Positions 1 to 5,095 are shown, numbered from the stretch's first letter. The stretch is 5,095 nt of DNA from Candidatus Peregrinibacteria bacterium (GCA_020849575.1 JADLFY010000087.1:1-5095); one strand, 5' to 3'. Notes: generated by a model not told the origin, from the sequence alone. Numbers and translations are program-made.

Positions 1-26
1 AAAGGCCGCGCGGATGCGCGGCCTTT
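1..26 (-). terminator. Intrinsic terminator hairpin, probably bidirectional
   Basis: A perfect 11-bp inverted repeat (arm AAAGGCCGCGC, 4-base loop GGAT, arm GCGCGGCCTTT) lies 25 bases past the stop codon of the minus-strand lipoprotein gene. On the minus strand the stem ends in CCTTT at the window edge, so the rest of any U-tract cannot be seen. On the plus strand it is followed by CTTATTT, a weak U-tract, so it could also end a plus-strand transcript arriving from the left. It is by far the most GC-rich element of the window, as expected for a rho-independent terminator. Confidence 0.8.
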
Positions 27-51
27 CTTATTTCCATCTATATTCCAGAAA

Positions 52-951
52 CTAATCCATCAAAACTTCAGTCGAACCATCCAAAGATACTTTTCCATCA
101 GCTGAAGAAGCAAAAACAAATTCAGCACCTTCTGAGCCCTTAAGTGTCAAAGTTCCCTCAATCAAACTGAAAGTCGCACCGGCACTGATAGCTTTATTAA
201 AAGCATCTTCAATGACCATAACTCCGTCCGGTTTCATACAGTACATCAAAGTACTAACACCATTTCCTTTGATTGTATTGTCATCAACGCTGTAGGTTCC
301 TCCAATACCATTACAGAATTTAACCGAAAAAGTATTGTTCTCAGCAAAACTCAAAGTATAAGTATCTTCTACAGCTTTCCCATCAAATTTTGATAAAACA
401 AAACTCTTTCCTTCCAGACCTGCTGCAGCATCAACACTACCCTGTGGCAAAGCGCGGGTCAGAGTTGTATAAGTCAATTCAGTACCATCTTTTGCTTTCA
501 TGCTGAATACACTATTTTCCACAGTTACAGTCAGACCTTCTCCGAGCACTCTGGCAACAGTGCCTTCAATTTTATTTGTTTCTTCATCCAGACAGGCCAT
601 TTTAGTAGATACAAGTGATGATGCCTTGAGTACGCCATTCTCAAAAGTATAAGGGCCATTCATCTGATTACAAATTTTGGTGGACAATTTACCTTCCTGA
701 AAAGTAATTCCATAAGGTGTAGATACTGCTTTTCCATTTAATTTGACCAGTGTCAGCCTCTGTCCATCAAGAGTACTGGGAAGCTGGGCACTCAGATTCA
801 GCGTACCAACAGATTGTTCCGAAGTTTTAGTAGTCGCTACATCAGACTGCTTATCTGTTGTAGAGGGAGTCTGATTTACTCCAGCAGAAAACTGCGAACA
901 CCCTGTCATAAACAAGGCTGATAGAACAAGTACAAGAAACTTTTTATTCAT
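52..951 (-). CDS. Lipoprotein with two META (HslJ-like) domains
   Basis: A 299-residue predicted lipoprotein. A lysine start and hydrophobic stretch (residues 2-16) lead to a lipobox ending Thr-Gly-Cys18, so the mature protein should be anchored by lipidated Cys18 on the outer face of the membrane. A Ser/Thr/Gln-rich linker (about 20-58) precedes two META/DUF306-like repeats, at about 61-163 and 179-280. Each has the family pattern: a CN motif (Cys94, Cys213), a Gly-x-Tyr strand, then ST-x-M-x-C (Cys120, Cys238). The two cysteine pairs have nearly equal spacing (26 and 25 residues) and could form one disulfide per domain. The second repeat ends in a better helix (EDAFNKA) than the first. META proteins such as HslJ are linked to heat or antibiotic (novobiocin) tolerance, but the molecular role is unknown. 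No SD site precedes the ATG; the leader is A-rich. Transcribed alone, divergent from the operon. Family confident, function not. Confidence 0.9.
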   Translation of the reverse strand: MNKKFLVLVLSALFMTGCSQFSAGVNQTPSTTDKQSDVATTKTSEQSVGTLNLSAQLPSTLDGQRLTLVKLNGKAVSTPYGITFQEGKLSTKICNQMNGPYTFENGVLKASSLVSTKMACLDEETNKIEGTVARVLGEGLTVTVENSVFSMKAKDGTELTYTTLTRALPQGSVDAAAGLEGKSFVLSKFDGKAVEDTYTLSFAENNTFSVKFCNGIGGTYSVDDNTIKGNGVSTLMYCMKPDGVMVIEDAFNKAISAGATFSLIEGTLTLKGSEGAEFVFASSADGKVSLDGSTEVLMD

Positions 952-1135
952 ATTTTTTTGTTTTAGTGAAATAATGAATATTTTTGATTATGTACAAAAC
1001 ATTAATCATGTTATTGTGACACATTATTTGAGACATGGCAAGCAGCCCGACCTGACTTTTTACTGATATGATATCATCAAATTCCCAGATTCATTAATTT
1101 GGGTTAATTTTAAAATAATCTACTTACCACAAATT
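952..1135. promoter_or_regulatory. Divergent intergenic promoter region
   Basis: These 184 bases separate the lipoprotein gene from the rightward operon and must hold both promoters. Rightward candidates are an extended -10 (TGA-TATGAT, 1064-1072), about 57 bases of leader from the SnoaL-like start, and TAAAAT (1111-1116), close to that start. Neither has a good -35. Leftward, CATAAT on the minus strand (987-992) would give a leader of about 30 bases, also without a convincing -35. Two inverted repeats overlap these candidates: TGATTA-TGT against ACA-T-TAATCA (985-1008) and ATGATATCAT (1068-1077). A promoter region is certain from gene layout; the exact boxes are tentative. Confidence 0.5.
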
Positions 1136-1504
1136 ATGACCAACAGCGAAATTGCTCAGGACTTTCTTAAAATGATTCTCGAAGCCAAAATTGATCAAGC
1201 TTACAGTAAATATATCAGCAGTGATTTCATTCATCACAATGCCTATACACCTGCTGGAGCAACCGCACTTAAAGAAGGCATGGCACAAAGTGAATCACAA
1301 TTCCCCAATAAAATCTTCCAAATCCATCACCTTGTCAGTGAAGGAAATCTGGTTATGGTCCACTCATTAATCAAATTCAATCAGGATCACCCTGGTATTG
1401 CGGTAGTACATATTTTCCGCATCGAAAATGGTAAAATAGTCGAATTATGGGATATTGGACAACAGATTCCCACTGATGGCATCAATCAAAACGGCATGTT
1501 TTAA
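1136..1504 (+). CDS. SnoaL-like / NTF2-fold protein
   Basis: A 122-residue cytosolic protein of the SnoaL-like (NTF2-superfamily) group, close in pattern to the COG4922 proteins annotated as predicted aldol-condensation enzymes. Seen in the sequence: an N-terminal helix (2-24), a DFIHHN segment (30-35) matching the family's Y-I-Q-H-N, the strand LVMVHSLIKF (72-81), the signature FRIENGKIVELWD (94-106), and an NGMF end typical of the group. Length is normal for a one-domain NTF2 cone. His33, His34 and the central His75 could line the pocket, but no reaction can be assigned; most relatives are uncharacterised and the SnoaL name comes from polyketide cyclases. It is the first gene of the rightward cluster. 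The start is the only sensible ATG; it is preceded by TTACCACAAATT rather than an SD site. The next gene follows after 9 bases. Confidence 0.85.
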   Translation: MTNSEIAQDFLKMILEAKIDQAYSKYISSDFIHHNAYTPAGATALKEGMAQSESQFPNKIFQIHHLVSEGNLVMVHSLIKFNQDHPGIAVVHIFRIENGKIVELWDIGQQIPTDGINQNGMF

Positions 1505-1513
1505 AACAAATCC

Positions 1514-1864
1514 ATGAAAACCTACAAAAATATCGACGAATACATCTCCCAATTCCCCAAAAACATTCAAAAAACTTTGCAGGAGTTACGAAAGACCATT
1601 CAAAGTCTAGCTCCAGAAGCGACTGAAGCAATCAGCTATGGCATACCTACTTTCAAATTACATGGCAATCTGATTCACTTCGCCGCCTACGAAAAACATA
1701 TAGGTCTTTATCCAGGAGCAGCAGCCATTGCTGATTTTGCTAAAGATCTGACCAAATACCAGACCTCCAAAGGGACCATTCAATTCCCCATCGACCAGCC
1801 TTTACCTTTTCCATTAATCAAAAAAATCGTTAAATATAGGGTCACAGCTCAATTGGAAAAATAA
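1514..1864 (+). CDS. DUF1801 family protein (YdhG-like)
   Basis: A 116-residue protein of the DUF1801/YdhG family, whose fold is related to frataxin-like iron chaperones. The family pattern is complete: an N-terminal helical part starting YKNIDEYISQFP (4-15) with a following long helix, then EAISYGIPTFKLHGNLIHFAA (38-57), YEKHIGLYP (59-67), and the strand/turn KGTIQFPIDQPLP (86-98) before a short basic C-terminal helix. Length is normal. Bacillus YdhG has been linked to iron delivery, but most family members have no tested role, so iron binding should not be assumed here. It sits between the SnoaL-like gene (9-base gap) and the hydrolase gene (1-base gap), so co-transcription and probably coupled translation are likely. 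No SD site; the ATG is preceded by TTTTAAAACAAATCC. Family assignment is firm, function unknown. Confidence 0.88.
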   Translation: MKTYKNIDEYISQFPKNIQKTLQELRKTIQSLAPEATEAISYGIPTFKLHGNLIHFAAYEKHIGLYPGAAAIADFAKDLTKYQTSKGTIQFPIDQPLPFPLIKKIVKYRVTAQLEK

Positions 1865-1865
1865 T

Positions 1866-2471
1866 ATGAAACAACAAATCTTCGTCATTCATGGTGGTAA
1901 TGCCTCAAACAGCTATGCTGAGTATTTAAAATATCTAAAAACCAAAAAAGTCGATTTGAAATGGCTTGCAGCCAAAGACTGGAAAACGGAACTCGGCAAA
2001 AATCTCGGACAGCGTTTCCAAGTTTACAATCCGCAAATGCCTAATAAGCAAAATGCCAAATATCTGGAATGGAAAATCTATTTTGAAAAATTCATTCCGT
2101 TGATGTCAGACCAGATCATTCTGATTGGACATTCTCTCGGAGGAATTTTCCTGGCCAAATATCTGTCTGAGAAAAAATTCCCAAAAAAAATCCTGGCAAC
2201 TTTTCTGATTGCCGCTCCATTCAATACTCCAACTAAACATCCTCTGGCGGATTTCAATCTTCTCAATGACCTCAGTAAACTCGCCATACAGGGCGGCCAA
2301 ATCTATTTTTATCACAGCGAAGATGATCGAGTTGTCCCCTTCAGCAATTTAAAACATTATAAAAAACTTCTTCCATCTGCTATGATCAGAACATTCAAAA
2401 AACGCGGACATTTTAACGAGAGTAATTTCCCCGAATTAACCAAAGATTTAAAAAACTTATTAAAACCTTAA
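1866..2471 (+). CDS. Small alpha/beta serine hydrolase (RBBP9/YdeN-like)
   Basis: A 201-residue alpha/beta hydrolase without signal peptide, so cytosolic. The first strand and oxyanion loop are IFVIHGGNAS (5-14). The nucleophile elbow is GHSLGG (88-93) with Ser90. SEDDRVVP (151-158) gives the acid, probably Asp154, and RGHF (180-183) gives the catalytic His182, so the triad is complete. There is no large lid; length and the HGG start fit the small RBBP9/YdeN-like group. A charged insert after the first strand (about residues 19-50, KYLKTKKVDLKWLAAKDWK region) and the MPNKQNAKYLEWK stretch (58-70) resemble proteins I associate with CPR genomes; this is recollection, not a search. Substrate is unknown, probably an ester, thioester or small amide. 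The start lies 1 base after the preceding stop, which suggests translational coupling. The C-terminus is lysine-rich. Confidence 0.87.
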   Translation: MKQQIFVIHGGNASNSYAEYLKYLKTKKVDLKWLAAKDWKTELGKNLGQRFQVYNPQMPNKQNAKYLEWKIYFEKFIPLMSDQIILIGHSLGGIFLAKYLSEKKFPKKILATFLIAAPFNTPTKHPLADFNLLNDLSKLAIQGGQIYFYHSEDDRVVPFSNLKHYKKLLPSAMIRTFKKRGHFNESNFPELTKDLKNLLKP

Positions 2472-2481
2472 CCACATCTTC

Positions 2482-3333
2482 ATGCAAAAATTACACTTCT
2501 CAATTCTCATCAAAGCACCTAAACAAAAAGTCTGGGACATGATGCTAAATAATGCACCTTATCGCGTTTGGACCAGCGTTTTTGCCGAAGGTTCCAGCTA
2601 TGAAGGCAGCTGGGAAAAAGGTTCTAAAATCAAATTTGGCGATGGTAAGGGTGGCGGTATGATCTCTGAAATAGCGGAAAATCGTCCAGGTGATTTTATC
2701 TCCATCAAACATCTTGGCATGATCAAAGACGGCAAAGAAGACTTTGATAGTCCTGAAGTTAAAAGCTGGTCTCCTTCTTATGAGAACTACAGTTTCAGTG
2801 AAAAAGATGGACAGACTCAGGTAGATGTCGACATGGACTGCGCCGACGAATGGGTAAAAATGATGAATGAAATGTGGGCAAAAGCTATTGTTCTACTCAA
2901 AGACCTCTGTGAAAAACGCATTTCAGTAGAAGCTGTCATTAACGCCCCCATGGAAAAAGTCTGGATCTGCTGGAATGAACCTCAACACATTAAAGGCTGG
3001 GCTTTCGCTATGGACACTTGGGAAGCTCCATATGCTGAAAATGACTTACGTGAAGGCGGCAAATTTGTCACTACCATGGCCGCCAAAGATGGCAGCACCA
3101 AATTCGATTTCGGCGGCACTTACACTAAAGTCGTTCCAAATCAGCTAATCGAATATACTATGGGTGATGCACTAGACAGCCGCAAAGCTTCCATCTTCTT
3201 TGATCAACTTCCAGAAGGTGTACGAGTCACCGAACTCTTCGACATGGAGGATCAAAATAGCGAAGAAATGCAAAAAGGCGGCTGGCAATCCATCTTAAAC
3301 AATTTCAAAAAATATACTGAATCTCAAAAATAA
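2482..3333 (+). CDS. Tandem SRPBCC (AHSA1-like) double-domain protein
   Basis: A 283-residue cytosolic protein built of two SRPBCC/START-like domains of the AHSA1 type (Activator of Hsp90 ATPase homologue). Domain 1 (about 1-145) opens with the signature IKAPKQKVWDMM (10-21) and ends in the long helix EMWAKAIVLLKDLCEK (130-145). Domain 2 (about 146-283) repeats the pattern with VINAPMEKVWICWNEPQHIKGW starting near residue 152 and ends with GGWQSILNNFKKY (265-277), the usual C-terminal helix. Bacterial members are usually single domains of about 130-160 residues; here two full ones are joined with no visible linker. The domains are clearly diverged, so they may bind different ligands or form an intramolecular dimer. 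SRPBCC folds hold hydrophobic ligands in a deep pocket; nothing here identifies the ligand. Bacterial members need not act on Hsp90. Preceded by a 10-base gap containing TTAACCACA, no SD site; the next gene starts 5 bases later. Confidence 0.9.
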   Translation: MQKLHFSILIKAPKQKVWDMMLNNAPYRVWTSVFAEGSSYEGSWEKGSKIKFGDGKGGGMISEIAENRPGDFISIKHLGMIKDGKEDFDSPEVKSWSPSYENYSFSEKDGQTQVDVDMDCADEWVKMMNEMWAKAIVLLKDLCEKRISVEAVINAPMEKVWICWNEPQHIKGWAFAMDTWEAPYAENDLREGGKFVTTMAAKDGSTKFDFGGTYTKVVPNQLIEYTMGDALDSRKASIFFDQLPEGVRVTELFDMEDQNSEEMQKGGWQSILNNFKKYTESQK

Positions 3334-3338
3334 TCCTG

Positions 3339-3875
3339 ATGAAAAAAGTTGTTATCGCTTCAAAAAACCAGACCAAAATCAACGCCACCAAAAAAGGCTT
3401 TGAGAAAATGTTTCCCCAGGAAAAATTTGAATTTGCCGAAATCTCCGTTCCTTCCAATGTCCCCGACCAGCCAATCAGCAATCTGGAAACCTTCACAGGA
3501 GCCAAAAACCGCGCCGACAACGCAGCCCTGGAAATTCCTGGTGCAGATTTCTACATCGGCATTGAAGGCGGCGTAGAAGCAGTTGGTGAACATGATCAGG
3601 AAATGGAATCTTTTGCCTGGATTGTTATCAAATCAGGACATCAATATGGCAAATCACGTACTGGTACCTTTTTCCTTCCGGAAGAAATCAGTAAATTGAT
3701 CAAACAGGGCATAGAACTTGGCGTGGCAGACGATATGATTTTCAAACGCGAAAATTCCAAACAGCAAAACGGCGCAGTCGGCATTCTGACAGACAATGCC
3801 ATTGATCGAACTGCCTATTATCAGGAAGCTGTAGTTCTGGCTCTCATCCCTTTCAAAAACCCCGGGCTTTATTGA
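3339..3875 (+). CDS. yjjX: Inosine/xanthosine triphosphatase (YjjX/DUF84 family)
   Basis: A 178-residue NTPase of the YjjX/DUF84 family, which hydrolyses non-canonical purine nucleotides (ITP, XTP) to diphosphate and phosphate, keeping deaminated bases out of RNA and DNA. Motifs in order: N-terminal strand and SKNQTK (8-13) for nucleotide binding, SVPSNVPDQP (36-45), ET-x-x-GA-x-NRA (50-59), GIEGGVE (74-80) with acidic Glu76 in the active-site region, SFAWIVI (91-97), RTGTFFLP (107-114), ELG (126-128), and KQQNGAVGILT (141-151), followed by the Tyr-rich helix and AL-x-PF end. Length matches the family (about 170-180) and no key motif is missing. It acts in the cytosol, probably with a divalent metal ion as in characterised members. 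It is the only operon gene with a well-defined reaction and suggests a metabolite-repair theme. The start is 5 bases after the preceding stop; no SD site. Confidence 0.93.
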   Translation: MKKVVIASKNQTKINATKKGFEKMFPQEKFEFAEISVPSNVPDQPISNLETFTGAKNRADNAALEIPGADFYIGIEGGVEAVGEHDQEMESFAWIVIKSGHQYGKSRTGTFFLPEEISKLIKQGIELGVADDMIFKRENSKQQNGAVGILTDNAIDRTAYYQEAVVLALIPFKNPGLY

Positions 3876-3941
3876 GTAGCCCATTGCAGAATGGCAACAA
3901 ACAATGAAACAATATCAAGACTAAATTTTAACCAAATTCCT

Positions 3942-4376
3942 ATGTTAACCATCAACCCCTATATTAATTTTAACGGCAATTGTGAAGAAGTATTTAATTT
4001 CTATAAATCCATTTTTGGCGGAGAATTACAGCTGTCCCGTTTCAAAGATGCGCCTGCAGACGGCATGCCAGGTGGACTTTCTGAACAAGACGCCAACAAA
4101 GTTCTCCACGTCACACTGAAAATCAACGAAAACACTGTTTTAATGGGCTCAGACTGCCCTCCCAGCTTCCCTGCTGTAACTTTTGGAAATGGTTACAATG
4201 TTTCCATCAACATCACTGACGAAACAGAAGGCCAAAGAATTTTCGATGCTTTATCCGCAGGCGGAAAAGTTTTCATGCCTTATCAAAAAACTTTCTGGGG
4301 TGCGGTTTTCGGCATGACTTCAGATAAATTCGGCGTTCAATGGATGATCAACTGTGATCTCGGTCAACAAAAATAA
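3942..4376 (+). CDS. PhnB-like VOC superfamily protein
   Basis: A 144-residue protein of the VOC (glyoxalase/bleomycin-resistance/dioxygenase) superfamily, PhnB-like group. It has the typical opening INPYINFNGNCEEVFNFYKS (4-23) then IFGGEL, the segment VLHVTLKINENTVLMGSD (54-71), GYNVSINI (84-91), and the closing FWGAVFGMTSDKFGVQWMIN (118-137). Two beta-alpha-beta-beta-beta modules fill the chain. His56 could be a metal ligand, but a complete metal site is not obvious and no substrate can be named; PhnB itself is not a proven phosphonate enzyme. Start choice: an in-frame ATG at 3891 would add 17 residues (MATNNETISRLNFNQIP) that do not resemble the family. The ATG at 3942 matches the usual family start and is preceded by TTAACCAAATTCCT, like other genes here. 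The 3891 start remains possible, as it leaves only a 15-base gap after yjjX. Confidence 0.88.
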   Translation: MLTINPYINFNGNCEEVFNFYKSIFGGELQLSRFKDAPADGMPGGLSEQDANKVLHVTLKINENTVLMGSDCPPSFPAVTFGNGYNVSINITDETEGQRIFDALSAGGKVFMPYQKTFWGAVFGMTSDKFGVQWMINCDLGQQK

Positions 4377-4394
4377 TTTTAACCACACCTCATC

Positions 4395-4841
4395 ATGCAA
4401 AACATCACACCCATGCTCTGGTTCGATAATCAGGCTGAAGAAGCCATGAATCTCTATTTGAGCATTTTCCCTAATTCTAAACAATTAACTATCGCTCGTT
4501 ACCCGGAAGGATCTCCAGGCGTAGCAGGTACAGTTATGACTTGTTCATTTGAATTAAATGGCTTCACCTTTACAGCCCTTAATGGCGGACCAGTTTTCAA
4601 ATTCACTGAAGCAATTTCTTTTGTAGTTAACTGCAAAGATCAGGCTGAAATTGACCATTATTGGAATGCCCTCACTACTGACGGTGGTGAAGAATCCCAA
4701 TGCGGCTGGCTCAAAGATAAATTCGGCGTTTCCTGGCAAATAGTTCCAGAAAACATCGACACCCTGGTCAGCAAACCATCTGCCATGCAGGCTATGCTAA
4801 AAATGAAAAAGATAGTAATTAGTGATCTTGAGAACGCCTAA
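4395..4841 (+). CDS. PhnB-like VOC protein (COG3865-type)
   Basis: A 148-residue VOC-superfamily protein of the group often mislabelled 3-demethylubiquinone-9 3-methyltransferase (COG3865-like). Characteristic stretches are ITPMLWFDNQAEEA (4-17), IARYPEGSPGVAGTVMT (33-49), the hallmark LNGGPVFKFTEAISFVVNC (62-80), and CGWLKDKFGVSWQIVP (103-118), with the helical tail AMLKMKKIVISDLENA. There is no methyltransferase fold, so that name should not be used. Neighbouring VOC proteins share only fold-level similarity with it (WF/NF start, DKFGV near the end), so they are distant relatives of different subfamilies, not a fresh duplication. Cofactor and substrate are unknown. The gap to the previous gene is 18 bases and carries TTTTAACCACACC before the ATG. 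The stop codon overlaps that of the converging hicA gene, and no terminator is seen between them. It is the last gene of the rightward cluster. Confidence 0.9.
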   Translation: MQNITPMLWFDNQAEEAMNLYLSIFPNSKQLTIARYPEGSPGVAGTVMTCSFELNGFTFTALNGGPVFKFTEAISFVVNCKDQAEIDHYWNALTTDGGEESQCGWLKDKFGVSWQIVPENIDTLVSKPSAMQAMLKMKKIVISDLENA

Positions 4842-5059
4842 ATCAGTTCCATAAACTCCACTTCATTCATATTCGCCTGTCTTAAGATTGATCTAAAAGT
4901 CCCATAAGGTATTTCACGCTTTGCAACTGGAACTATAACAATTAAAGTTGGTTTACCTTTTTTCTTGTATTTAGCGTGACTTCCCTTCTGTGAAACAAAA
5001 ATAAACCCTTTCTTTTCTAATGCTTTAATTATTTTCTTGGACGAAAATAAATTAGGCAT
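4838..5059 (-). CDS. hicA: HicA-family toxin (mRNA interferase)
   Basis: A 73-residue basic protein with the HicA (YcfA-like) pattern, a dsRBD-like fold. Seen: helix SSKKIIKALEKKGF (6-19), strand and catalytic region FVSQKGSHAKYKK (21-33) with His28 as the expected active-site histidine, the strand PTLIVIVPVAKREI (37-50), and the C-terminal G-T-F-RSILRQANM-x-x-x-EF (54-69). In many HicA proteins the VP is followed by a His (VPxH); here Ala replaces it. HicA toxins bind and cut mRNA and are held inactive by HicB. Length is normal, so it looks intact. In the usual hicAB order hicB follows hicA, but here the sequence after hicA is the VOC gene on the opposite strand, so any partner must lie upstream, beyond the right edge. 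The ATG is preceded by TTTGAGTC, with no clear SD site. Confidence 0.87.
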   Translation of the reverse strand: MPNLFSSKKIIKALEKKGFIFVSQKGSHAKYKKKGKPTLIVIVPVAKREIPYGTFRSILRQANMNEVEFMELI

Positions 5060-5095
5060 GACTCAAAGACAAAGATTCAATACTAGGTCTTTCAA
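5052..5095 (-). CDS. Possible C-terminal end of upstream gene (HicB candidate), partial
   Basis: Reading leftward from the right edge, one minus-strand frame is open for 13 codons (ERPSIESLSLSHA) and stops at TAA (5054-5052), inside the start of hicA. The shared 8 bases, ATGCCTAA, would give a stop/start overlap typical of translationally coupled toxin-antitoxin pairs. Because hicB is not downstream of hicA, this is the natural place for a reverse-order hicBA antitoxin gene. The peptide is too short to identify, and a second minus-strand frame (ending TGA at 5065-5063) is also open to the edge, so the frame could be chance. Confidence 0.35.
   Translation of the reverse strand, partial: ERPSIESLSLSHA

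Noticed and set aside
952..1135. Bacteroidota-type TAnnTTTG promoter
   Set aside because: Only imperfect matches such as TTAATTTG (1094-1101) were found, and no TTTG -33 partner is correctly spaced, so it does not support a Bacteroidota assignment.
2078..2315. Minus-strand open frames opposite the alpha/beta hydrolase gene
   Set aside because: They lie wholly within a gene with a complete catalytic triad, show no recognisable motif, and have no upstream signals. They are shadows of the real gene.
3305..3884. Several minus-strand frames and one alternative plus-strand frame across the yjjX gene
   Set aside because: The yjjX frame carries every family motif. The others are low-complexity or unmatched translations of the same bases, including one with a hydrophobic C-terminal half that resembles a membrane segment by chance.
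3891..3941. The 17-residue N-terminal extension of the first VOC protein as real coding sequence
   Set aside because: It does not resemble the family, which usually begins near the Met at 3942, and the ATG at 3891 lies in a small hairpin. It is kept only as an alternative start.
4554..4739. Minus-strand open frame inside the last VOC gene
   Set aside because: It is antisense to the conserved VOC core and encodes nothing recognisable.
4395..4841. Naming the last VOC gene as a ubiquinone methyltransferase
   Set aside because: The protein has no SAM-binding fold. The name is a widespread database mislabel for this VOC group.
1..5095. CRISPR array, insertion sequence, tRNA or phage-like elements
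   Set aside because: No regularly spaced repeats, terminal inverted repeats with transposase, cloverleaf-like sequence or structural phage genes were seen by reading both strands.

Overview
This is a bacterial, moderately AT-rich, gene-dense window with the standard stop codons. Almost no start codon is preceded by a Shine-Dalgarno-like purine run. The lack of SD sites fits Bacteroidota or Patescibacteria (CPR). I lean towards Patescibacteria: the lipoprotein lacks an acidic Bacteroidota-type export signal after its cysteine, no clean TAnnTTTG promoter is visible, and the alpha/beta hydrolase resembles a form I associate with CPR genomes. The lineage is an inference and is not proven by the sequence.

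Layout: a strong GC-rich hairpin (1-26) closes a minus-strand gene (52-951) for a lipoprotein with two META/HslJ-like domains. A 184-base divergent intergenic region (952-1135) holds weak promoter candidates and two short inverted repeats. Seven plus-strand genes then run almost without gaps from 1136 to 4841: a SnoaL/NTF2-like protein, a DUF1801 protein, a small alpha/beta serine hydrolase, a double-domain SRPBCC (AHSA1-like) protein, a YjjX-type inosine/xanthosine triphosphatase, and two different PhnB-like VOC proteins. Most gaps are 1-18 bases, so this is probably one operon. The last VOC gene meets a minus-strand HicA-type toxin gene (4838-5059) tail to tail, with the stop codons overlapping. 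An open frame entering from the right edge overlaps the hicA start by 8 bases and may be the end of a HicB-like antitoxin gene.

Function: the only gene with a precisely predictable reaction is the YjjX-type NTPase, which clears damaged purine nucleotides. The other operon members are small soluble folds (NTF2-like, DUF1801, SRPBCC, VOC, alpha/beta hydrolase) that commonly bind or transform small molecules, so a housecleaning or detoxification role is plausible but unproven. I see no rRNA, tRNA, CRISPR array, insertion sequence or phage gene, and no clearly new system. The most unusual points are the fused SRPBCC pair, a recurrent TTAACCA-like element before several starts, and the layout around hicA.
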